This document shows, one piece after another, positions 21,601 through 33,600 of a stretch of DNA of 64,000 nucleotides. Within the stretch, counting starts at the first letter, position 1. Every line of letters starts with the position of its first letter. The position numbers and the translations under genes are program-made. The notes below the pieces were generated by a model. It saw nothing but the letters and a program-made list of their open reading frames with translations. It searched no databases and had not been told where the DNA came from. The DNA is from Fragum whitleyi (lineage: Eukaryota > Mollusca > Bivalvia > Cardiida > Cardiidae), in the NCBI GenBank assembly GCA_948146395.1, contig OX411551.1, positions 64,127,346-64,191,345 of the forward strand. Direction: 5' to 3'.

Positions 21601-24600
21601 ATATATTTTATCAGTTCTTGTGGGGATGTCAGGAAATAAGTGTTTATATTCATTAATCAACTGTTTCAGCTCTTCTCGTTGAGATGGCTCCAAATGTGAA
21701 AGTTTGTCGTCAAGATTCTTAAGTATTTCAGAGTTCTCAAGTTTAGGTGGACCAGGAACAGATTTTTCACTAAAGTCTGAACTAACTTCTGATTCAATCA
21801 TATTTGATTGTTGTGGGACAGTGTTTACAACTGTAACTGGTTTTGAAATAGAGCTATCTCTGTCAAAATACTTTTTTAACATGTTTACATGACACATTTG
21901 TTTATTTTTACGCCTTCCGGGAGTATTGATGATATAATTCAAATCACTTGTTTTCTTATCAATAGTATACGGGCCATAATATCTTGCCTGTAAGGGTCGG
22001 CCAGGTATTGGCAAAAGAGCAAGGACTTTATCACCTGGTTCGAATTTCCTATCAACACTATGCTTGTCATATCTTGCCTTCATTTTGCTCTGAGATGATT
22101 TAAGATTTGACCTAGCAACCTCACATGCCCTAGACAGTTTATTTCTGAAGTCAGAAACATACTGTAACAAGTTCAAGGGTGTTTCATCATCAGCAAGAAA
22201 TTTCTCTTTTAAGAGTGTTAATGGCCCACGAACAGAATGACCAAAAACTAACTCAAAGGGGCTAAAGCCAAGAGATTCTTGAACAGATTCTCTGACTGCA
22301 AATAATAGCAAATGAATACCTTCATCCCAATTTTTATCAGTATCAAAACAATATGACCTTATCATATTCTTTAGGGTCTGATGAAATCTTTCTAAAGCAC
22401 CTTGACTTTCAGGGTGATAAGCAGATGACCGATATTGCTTGATACCTAATTCATGCATAACCTGTTGGAATATGCCTGACATGAAGTTTGATCCTTGATC
22501 AGACTGAACTGATTTTGGAAGGCCAACAAAAGTAAAGAACTTGACAAGAGCCTTAATAATTGACTTTGCCTTAATGTTCCTTAAAGGAATTGCTTCTGGG
22601 AAGCGGGTAGAAGCACACATAATTGTCAACAAATATTCAGAACCTGACTTGGTTTTTGGTAAAGGACCAACGCAGTCTATTATTATTCGACTGAAAGGTT
22701 CATCAAAAGCTGGAATGGGTTGTAACCTTGCTTTTGGAATAACTTGGTTAGGTTTCCCTACCATTTGACAAGTGTGGCAACTTTTACAATATTTGGAAAC
22801 ATCCGATTTAAGTCCAGGCCAAAAGAAATGAGTCATAATCTTGTGATAAGTCTTGTTTACACCTAAATGACCAGACATTGGACTTTCATGGGCTATACTA
22901 AGTATTTCACGGCGATATGACTTTGGAACAACAATTTGGTGATAAACAGCCCAATCATCATCAGCTGGGACATCAAATGGTCGCCATTTTCTCATCAGAA
23001 TACCATTCTTTTTATAGTAACAAACAGGATTCTGAGACATTTCTTTTTCGGGTAATGCCCTATCAATTAACTTTGAAATCTCAGGATCATTTTGCTGTTC
23101 CTGGATTAACTTTGACTTTGAATGCGTTTCATGACCTTGGTCATTTGACCTTGGAGATGACTGACAAAATTTTGACGAGTCTGTCTGAGTATCAGGCAGA
23201 CTAAGATTAAAAGACTTTTTAATCTCGTCATTGAAATATTGACCAACAAAAGTATCAGTTAAGTCAATATCATTTGAATTTTTCAAGGAAGCTTTTTTAG
23301 CCATACCCCGAGTTACTGCACATGAAGGGTACAAATCAGGTATTTCCTGCAAAATAGGATCATCTGTTTGACCTACATTAGGTGTGTCAGTTACAAGAGG
23401 ATTAACAACAACCTTATCTCCAGCTAAGTCATTGCCTAGCAATAAATGTACACCTTTAAATGGTAAAGAATGTTTAACACCAACAACCACAGAACCAGTA
23501 ACCAAATCTGAGGACAAATTAACCTTATGAAGAGGAACATTAATAACACCACACTCTACACCCTGAATAAGGACACTAGTACCAGACGAAGTCTTCTCAG
23601 AAAAAGGCAGAACATCTGCTAAAATAAGAGATTGAGAAGCTCCTGTGTCTCTTAAAATTTTAATAGGGGTAGGTGGGCACATATCACCTGAAAGTGATAC
23701 AAAACCATCCAAAATGAACGGTTCAAAAATCTCCATACAGGAATCAGAATTTGGTTCTGCCTTAACAATTGAATTTAACTCAAAAGAAGGCTGTGATTTA
23801 GGCTGAAGGTTGGTGAGCCCTGTAGGTTTGGCTGCACTCAGTTCCTTCTTCCTTTTTAATCTAAAACATTCCGAAATAAGGTGACCTGGTTTTTTACAAA
23901 AAGTACAATGTACTCGAGATAAGGGATTTTGAACATTGGTTTCACCAGTAGACTTTGGTTTAGGTGAATTCGATTGACTAGACATGCTAGATGAATCACC
24001 AGACATAGATTTATTTTGGGGATGTGAGGAAGCAGGTTTTGCTTTATTAACGAAAGAATTTTTGTGTGTAAGGTAGTAATCATCAGCTAAACGAGCTGCT
24101 TCATGTATAGTTTCAACAGTTTTTTCATCTAAATGTGACTTAATGTCAGATTGAATGCAATTGTTGAATTGTTCAATTAATATAAGTTGTCTAAGATTAT
24201 CATAATTTTGGTCTATTTTCTTAGAATAGCACCACCTGTCAAATAATTTTTCTTCGTTTCTTGCAAATTCAACGTGAGTCTGGCCAGATTCTTTTCTACA
24301 ACTTCTAAATTGTTGTCTGTATGCTTCTGGAACCAGCTCATAACCTTTGAGAATGAGTTCTTTTACAGTATCATAATCATTGCTTTGTTCTGTTCTAAGT
24401 TGCGAATAAATATTGCGAGCTTTTCCTACTAAGACACTTTGGAGAAGTAAGGTCCATTGCTCCTTTGGCCATTTCAAGTTATTTGCAACTTTTTCAAAAT
24501 GTTCGAAATATGTATCAACTTCATTTTCTTGAAATTGAGGAACAAGCCTAAAATGTTTTGTTACATCAAAATGGTCATTATACATATCTCTGGGCTGATT

Positions 24601-27600
24601 TGCTCTATCTTGTATTTCTAATTCTTTTAATCGTAATTGAAATGCTCTTTCTTCTCTTTCCCTCTCTCTTTCTATTTCTCTCTCTTTTCTTTCTCGCTCT
24701 TCCTTTTCCCTTTCTCTCTCTCTTTCCCTTTCTTCCTTTTCCCTTTGAAATTGCCTTTCTCTTTCTTTTTCTTCAATTTCTCTTTGTGCTCTTTCTCTTT
24801 TAATTTCAATTTCTAATTGCTTTTCTTGAAATTTCCGCTCTTCTCTCTCTCTTTCTATTTCCAATTCCTTCTCCCTTTGTTGAAGTTTTAACAGTTCAAG
24901 ATCTCTTGAGCTTGAAACTGATGGAACATCAACAATGAGAGACAGAGCCTTTTCATCAAAAATGTCCTCATCAACAAAATATTGAACCAAAATATTCTTA
25001 ATTTCATGCTTTCGCAATGAGGACTTGACTTCTTTTAATTCATAATGCTTGGCAAGATTGAGCAAATCAGGCTTTTTACCCAAATTCAATAACTCCACGG
25101 AAGGTTCGTGCGTAAATTTTTCTAAGTCAAAAGACATGGTAGCTTGTTGCTGTATTTGAATAAGAATGTAAGATTTCGATAAATAATAGTGAAAGTGCAC
25201 TCTAGATTTATCAAAATTGAAATATGAAATTAATTTCTTAAATAATTTTGAACAGTAGATATAAATAAAGAATTTGTTTGATTTGTTTTGTTTTGTTTGT
25301 TTGTCTGATATTCGTATCTCGAGACGAGCCCCCAAATTGTTACGTGCCAATGTAACACGAACAAAGAAGCCAGCAACAAACTTTACAATTAACAATATTT
25401 ATTGACAATAATACCAGAATTATTGACAATATGAAATTGATACAAAAACAATTTACAATACCTTGAATGTTTAATCCTAAAGTTTTAATTTTAGATCCAA
25501 TTTAATTAAGTTCCTGGTCCACAAATAATAAGTCCAATAATATCCGAATTTAAAATTAAACACGCTTTTAAACACACTTTTAAGATAACAAGAAATCCCC
25601 TTTTAGTTTAACACAGTACTACTAAATGAAACCATAAGTCTAAATCAAGTGAACCAAGAATGCTGTAGGAACCCCTTTATATAATACTATAGAACAATCT
25701 GGAATAGTATAGAACATAAGAATACTCTAGAGTCTGAATCACCTTCCAAAAGGCCTTTCTAGAAAGATCTACATAATTCTACATACATTTACGTAACAGA
25801 ATCAAGAGATAAGAAAATTCCCAGTCTAAAAATAGACACGGTAAATACCATTAGGTTTATTTATAGCTTATACATAACAATCACCTCCCAAGTCCGTTTG
25901 TTTGCAGATGACACTGCCGTTTACTTAGCTATAAATAACAAGCAAGACTGTATCACCCTGCAAGAAGATCTAGACAAGTTAATGCAGTGGGAGAAAAAAT
26001 GAGAAATGGAGTTTAACCCCAGTAAATGCATTGTTCTAAATATTACTAAAAAGAAGAAAAAGATTTCCTTTAATTACAGGCTGCACCGACAAGTTCTAGA
26101 AACTGTGGACAATGCCAAATACCTTGGAGTTACTATATCTGGGGATCTTTCCAGGAATAAGCATATTGACAATATAACAACTAATGCAAATAAAACTTTA
26201 GGTTTTCTCCGCAGAAACATCCAGACCAAAAATAAGAAGATCAGAGAAACAGCGTACAAAACTATGGTTAGACCCCAGGTGGAGTACGCATCAACTGTTT
26301 GGAGCCCCTACAAAACATCCTATATCAACAAAGTAGAAAAAGTACAATGTAGAGCAGCAAGATGGGTTCAAAATATTTTTTCTTATTATGGCAGTGTCAC
26401 CTGCATGCAGAAGGAGCTTGGCTGGCAAACTCTTCAATATAGACAAGACATCGCAAGAGTCACCATGTTCTATAAAATCGTTCATAGTTTTGTTGCAGTA
26501 CCCATAACAGCTTATCTTGAAAGACCAGTTAGGATCACCAGACATATGCACACAGAATCTTTTAGACAGATCCACACAAATGCTTCTTATTTACATTCTT
26601 TTTTTCCTTACACAGTGATACTTTGGAACAGCCTACCAGAAGCAATCGTACAGCAACCTGATATTGCCGTGTTCAAGAAGAGTCTCGATTCTTTTCAGAT
26701 AGTGAGCCGTCCCTGAATTACCAAAATTGTTTTATCAGATCTTTTAATCTAACACTCACAATACTTTTAAATTTTGGCACCCTAACAAATAACTAACAGT
26801 TTTTATTCCAGCACAGACGCGCACCTGCCAGATATATACCCGAAAGGGGAGTTAGGCAGTATATATAGATAGATAGCAATGAAAATATATTAAGAAAATT
26901 CTGTTCAAATTTGAACATCAGTTCACTCCTTTTGTTACATACGATAACATATCCATACTTTGATCTGTTTGATAATCTGATATGGGAGGCCACATCAGAT
27001 TATCAAAGGAGGCATACGTTATCATATCTATCCTTTTGTCACAACCTTTTTCTTGGCCTAGGTCAGATTGAGGCTCTGTTAAGAGGATTGAATGGCTCTA
27101 TAGCTCAGTTGGTAGAGCACTCCACTTGTTATCCGTTAGTCATGGGTTTGAGGGGGTACGGACAAAATAGAACAGAAAGCAGAACAACCTATTTTTCATA
27201 TTCAAAAATTCGATCATTCAATTATTTTAAACAAAAATTTTAATTGTGTATTGAAACAAAAAATTTATATTTAGCGAATTCATCTTGGAATAGAGAAGAA
27301 GTCTCAAAAAGTACTTAAAATTTAGGCATTTGAAATTGGTTTTCTAAGTAAAAAATGAAAGGGTGCTACAATTAGGGAGGGTGCTATTATTAGAGGAAAT
27401 ACAGTACATGATCATGGACAGAACACCCCTTTAGAGGTATTTTTTCAATACCTTCAAATCTCGAGAAATTTGTAAGCCCTATTAGGCTTGCCCTTCCCCT
27501 CATTGTTGCAATTTTATTTTTTTCTGCTAGGTCAAATGTTTAACTTATTGTAGAACAATACCTGTGCTGTGGGTTCCCATTAAAAACATCTCATATAGAC

Positions 27601-30600
27601 AATTCAAATGAATATCCACTAGAGCTACAGATAGTAGAGGGGGTATTTTGGATTTTAAATCCAAATAGTTCTATAATTCTTTCACAAATCCTATTATGTG
27701 GGTATTCATAGGAATTGTATTGTCAAGACGATTCAAATGAATACCAACAATTTAGACATTTTTAGTCTGACTTCTTGATTTCTTCACCTTTTGTCACACT
27801 GAATAAGATCTTGGTAGAATTGAAATAAAATCAAATTTCTGATAGCTCTGAATGAACTAATTGTGAGTCAGTATTTTTTTTTTAAAAGTAGGGTAATTCA
27901 ACTATTTTGGCTTAAAAGGAAATAACTGTCGACATAGACTAAGATCATACTGCACATGTGTTCAAACTGATCTTTGACTACCTCCTGTCAAATGAGGGAC
28001 GTTCTGGATAAAGCATGTTAAGCTTGGCTTCTGCTGAACTTATAACTCACAGATGTTAGTGTCAAACCATGTTGATTGGTTAATCAATTTCTGGATTGAC
28101 ACTAGCCATCCATAAATTGACTGTATTTTTTTTAATGAGGTCGGCTGTTTATGGAAAAAAATCTGAGGTATTGTGATCACCTTGGCGCCATTTGTGTTTT
28201 TGGTTATGTAGTCAATGTTCATGATTAACTTTTATTTTGATCCTATCTCTGTTGTTTTTTGAAGATTTCTTTATGAAACTTGGCATGTGTGTTCACAATC
28301 ACAAGAGCTATCTGTATATTCAAGTAGGATAACTCTGAAAGCTTTTTTGATTTAGTTTTGCCCCTTTTTGACTTAGAATTTTTAGCTCCACTGGCCAAAG
28401 GCCAGCGAGCTATTGTCATGACGGTGTGTCTGTCGTGCGTGCGTCCGTCCGTGCGTGCGTCCGTGCGTAAACTTTTTCTTTAAACATCTTCTCCTCCAAA
28501 ACCTATGGGTGGATTTTGATGAAACTTGGTAGAAATGTTCCTTGGGTGACCCTCTTCTCAAATTGCTAAAGAAATTTTGATTGACCCCCAAATATTGGCG
28601 TGGCAGGGCGTGGCATTTATTCACTTTGAAATCTTTAAAAATCTTCTCCTCCCAAACTGTTGGGCCAATTTCAATGAAACTTGGTGTGGATGTTCCTTGG
28701 GTGACCCTTTACCTAAATTGTTCAAGAAATTTTGATTGACTTCCAAATATGGGCGTGGCAGGGCGGGGCTTATTTTGAGTCCAAAATATTTGAATGACAT
28801 CTCCTCCTGAACCACTGGGCCGATTTCACCCAAACTTTACCAAAATGTTCCTGGGGTGACCCTTTACCTAAATTGTTCAAAAAATTTTGATTGACCCCAA
28901 AATATGGGCGTGGCAGGGCGGGGCTTATTTTGAGCCCGAAATCTTTGAATGACATCTCCTCCTGAACCACTGGGCCGATTGCAACCAAACTTTACCAAAA
29001 TGTTCCTGGGGAGACCCTTTCCAAAAGTTGCTCTCAAAATTTTGATTGGCCCATAAATATGGGTGTGGCAGGGTGGGGCTTATTTTGAGCCCGAATTATT
29101 TGAAGGACATCTCCTCCTGAATCACTGGGCTAATTTCAATGAAATTTTACCAGAATGTTCCTTCTGTGACCCTTTTCAAAAATTGTATGCGAAATATTAA
29201 TTAGCCCTTAAATATTGGCATGTCAGGGTGTGGCTTATTTTGAGCCTGAAATCTTTGAACTACATCTCCTGATGAAGGTTGGGCCAATTTCAATGAAACT
29301 TGAGAATTTTGGTGCAATGTGAGCCATACCCAGTTAATTAATATAAAATAGGTCTTAAGAGATTTCAAAGTGTTGTTTTCATTCAAAGAAAGATTCATTT
29401 AATGCAAGTCTAATGATGTTAAAGCCAGTGGAGCGATAAAGGCCCTCTTGGGCCTCTTGTTCCATTATTCACCACCATCAGCTGAGTGTTGGCAACCATA
29501 GGCGGTGCTCTATTATATCTTTGCAGGTGTTATAAAGCACATAATCAAGCATGGAGATGGAGATTTCCGTCTGAACTTCAATGATAGCGTCAGTTTACTA
29601 TACACAGCCTACGCAGGAGAAGTAGCTCCGGAGTATATATTTGATTCATCAGAGAAGGATGGGAAGAACTTTGATTTTGTTATTGGTCGAGGTGGGTACA
29701 TGTCAAGGGCTCAACTACCACTATGTCCATTTCATGCCAAGGGTGTAATTACCATTACGCACATTGCGCAAGTGTGTAATTTTGAATTAATTTCATTTTC
29801 ACGTTGATGTGTCCATGAATAAAAGCTGATAGAGGAGGAGTTAAATGCAAAAGATAAAATCTGAGGGCGGAGCCCAAAGATTTTGCTTTGCATATTACTC
29901 CATCTGACTTTATTCATTGACACATCAATGTGAAAATAATAAACAGTGGTCTCATGATAGCTTGATCACATAAGGGACCGACCAATTTGCTGGAGTCATT
30001 GCATGATTCGAGTTAATGCCAGTAAGCAAAATTGTCCTCTATGGAGACGTTTCTCTTCTTTTTAAACCACTGTCTATTGGCAAACAAAACGTTGAAACTG
30101 AAAATTGTAGTTATGATATTTTGGTGGGCAATCCTCAATATCTTTCGTTATAAGGGTGAATAATTTGCTGAATCACTCTCGAGGATAATTTTCGAAAGAC
30201 TTTCAAAATAATAATGAGCATTAATTTGTCAAAAATGCTCTTTGTTTTATGAATGTTTCAAAGTCTCAAAATTATTTTCTGATCATTATATTCCCGTCAT
30301 TTACACCCTTAAACTGAATAAGTGTGGTATTCAAAAAGGTGTGAGAATAAGTTGTTGGACTTGTCATGACCATGTGAAAAAGGCCTTAAGATATTCTTTA
30401 CGATAGGACGAAATAATAAATATGCACTGTAAGTTAATTTTGATGCAAAACAATAGATGTCAGATAGGTGCGAACCCCTTTGCTTGAGGGAATGCAGTTA
30501 AATTTGACCACAGACTTAGATTGCTGCTAGAGCAAATAGCAATCGCATGTTCGAGTTAGTGCAGTAATAACCAACAAGAAAATAAAAAAAGACGCATCAA

Positions 30601-33600
30601 GACAGGAAAGCGATCTCGAGCCCTCACATGAATTCAAGTTTTCACCTTCTCAAAGTAATGCGAGACCACTGTATATGCATTGGGGGGGGGGGATGTAAAG
30701 TAGTTTTAAAACAATTTTCTTGATGTAAAATAAGTGAACAAGTAACAATATTGAATTTGGGAGAATTTCACAGAAAGACCAAGTGTGTCATTTTACATAT
30801 ATAGATATGATGTCAAAAGCATCATTTTTCTTGCTAAAGAAGTTGAGTATAATAAATGGAAGGAGCTATCTGTGTACACAGTAAAACACATGACATATGA
30901 ATTTTATTGCCTATAAAGTTCTATGTAACTTCTTGTTTCACATATGTGTTTTATGCCATTGTGTTTTGATACAAAATAAATCCTCTATTGGAAAATATAG
31001 CTGATGAATGATATTTACGCTGTAACTACAGCTTTTTATTCCTCACAATTGATAGATCGGGGGCATATTGTTTTTGGCCTGTCTGTTTATATGTTTGTCT
31101 GTTTACTCTGGTACTCTGTTTGTCCAAAGAAAAACTTTAACATTGGTCATAACTTTTGAATGGTATGAGTGAAAGCCTTCAGATTTCACATGCTGATTGC
31201 TTTAGACCAGACCTTTTTATTGATACAAAGCTCAAGTCATATGTCACAGGTCAAGGTCAAATTTGTGAAAAAATAAAGCTTTAACATTGGCCATATCTTT
31301 AGTGGGTGGTAATATAGCCCTTATATTTCACATGCACATTGCTTGTGACAATACCCTTCTAGGAATACTGAAGTGAAGGTTGTCTGTCAAGGTCATGTTT
31401 TCAAGGTCACTATTTTTTGACAAAAAAAACAAGGTCAAATTTGGTAACATATAAACTTACTTATGCCATAACATTGGTTTGGTAAGATATAGAGTCTTGA
31501 TATTTCACAAAATTTAGTGAAGGTTGCTCATTGATGACATAAAAACTCTACTATTAGGTATAACTTTTGAATGGTAACACACATACTGTTGAAAATTGGC
31601 ATGAAGCGTCAGTTTAAGACAATAAAAAAAACTTACAATTTGGATTTCCATATTCATTTATCAAACCACTGCTCTGAAAAAATGGCAGTTGTAGGGGCTT
31701 TGGTGTTAAACAAACACATATTGTTCTAGCCTATTTCAAACTTCCCAAGTAAGAAAAAAAATCAGTGACAATTTTTTCATTGTTCACAAATATTTTTCAC
31801 CTAGACTGAAAGATTTTTTAAATGATCACTAGAATCTTTTTATATTCAACATCTTCATTTCTGGACCACTCTTAAATTTTGTAGGCTTTTCACCACACAT
31901 TCCTTCTGTAAACAAAGATTTGGCAGACAGTTGATATGAAGATCAGCCTATACATTTGTGCAGTCTGATCTTAGCCTACACTTCATGCTTTCTACCTAAT
32001 TTTTGTAGAAAAAACTTGAGCAAGAGTGCTTGAATGTCCCAAAAATTGGCAATTTCTTTAACTAAATACAAAAGTCAGCAGGATAATGGATAAAGGATTC
32101 ACTTAAAAGAGATTTTGTGTAATCTTGTATTCCAGGTGAGGTGATACGTGGATTTGAGTTGGCTGTATTGTCAATGAGAAAGGGAGAAAGATCCGTGATT
32201 TATCTGAGACCTGAGTATGCTTATGGAAGAGGTGGGGCACCACCCAAAATACCAGCAAACACAATCGTCATATTTGATACAATACTGTTGGAGACTAATG
32301 GTTTGTAGTTTTAATAAATTTTTAAATTTTATCCTTTCTCATACTGTTCATGATAATTGTCGGATACGAAGCTTTTGCAGTCAATATAGACTAAGATCAC
32401 CCTGCATAGAAATTTGAAACAGGCTGTTTGAACTAGTCCAAAAATCAGCTTTTTGTTTACTGTATTTCTCCTAATTAAACGCTCGCAGCAGCTATACATA
32501 ACATGGTTAGGGAGCTTTTGTTTAGTATGCATTTTCTGATTGAAAAAATCATTAAACTATGTCTTTTTAGGCCTTTGTCTTTTGATTTGAAGAAAATTTC
32601 ATTTATATCCACATCAAATTAGAGAAGTCACAACAAGTTCTTAAAATTTAGGCATTTGTAGTGGGTTTTCTTAGTAAAAAATGAAAAGGTGCTACTATTA
32701 GAGAGGGTGCTATTAATAGGGGAAATATGGTAAATCAAATTTCAAATTTAGCAAGATGAGAGTTCATATGACTTGTTTGTCATGAATCAGTTATTGGTTA
32801 AAACCTATTTATTTTACATCGATTGGGAAACAAGTTCTTACAACTAAGTTATTTCCTCTTGGTTCTCCTGGGAAATTCACCAGTACTTGCGCCAAATGTG
32901 TGGGCCAATGAAAGAACCACGATCGATAGCTGCTTCCAGGAATCGAACTCAGGACCTTTGGGTCAAGAGGCAGACGCTCTACCTCTAGACCACAGACACC
33001 ACACATGAAGTCCTACTGGTAATCAATATTGAATCATACTGAATAATGAATCAGTTGTGTGTATCTAGGGCCTGTTTTACCAAGCATCTTACGATTTCTT
33101 GTGTAAGTTAAAAATTAAAGTTGCTTCTACAGTAGTAACTAAGTGTAGAATTCTGCTGTGCATCATCTCATTGGAATCGTCTTATGAAGATGATTCGAAT
33201 GAGGTATTGCATGGAAAAATCCAACAGTGAATAAAAAACACCAGGTACAATTTGTGATGTTGACTTACAATTAATTTTTTCGCAAGAAGTTTTGTAAAAT
33301 AGGCCCCTGGTGTTTAAGATCCTCAATATTGACAAGAATGATCTCCTATTAAACTTTCTATATAAAGATTCATAATATGTGCATCTTGTATTTAAGGTGA
33401 AGATCTAAGTGTTGATAAAGACAAGTCTACGGTAAAACATGTTTTAGAGAGAGGGAAGGGGTTTTCTGTGCCAAATGAAGGCTGTCTTCTCACTAGTAAG
33501 TAGTTCAAATGATTAGCTTTACTGGCATAATGTCACTGGGAATATAGAGGATAATCACTTGTTTCAGACAGAGGGAAGGGGTTTTCTGTGCCAAATGAAG

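Larger units (their letters stand above)
19502..25879 (-). mobile_element. LTR retrotransposon, Ty3/Gypsy-related with integrase before RT (Gmr1-like)
   Basis: A complete 6.4-kb element: two 542-bp LTRs, a primer-binding site, one long Gag-Pol ORF and a polypurine tract. The insertion duplicated ATCA (19498-19501 and 25880-25883) in a non-LTR retrotransposon within intron 2 of the FKBP gene, antisense to both. LTRs start TG and end CA. Intact ORF and almost identical LTRs indicate recent insertion. Confidence 0.95.

Noticed and set aside
24558..24803. Plus-strand Leu/Phe-rich 81-aa frame
   Set aside because: It is the antisense shadow of the Arg/Glu-rich coiled coil in the retrotransposon Gag.
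27095..27160. tRNA gene (tagctcagttggtagagca)
   Set aside because: The B-box half degenerates into ggtttgagggggtacgg and no acceptor stem closes. It is a SINE or pseudo-tRNA.
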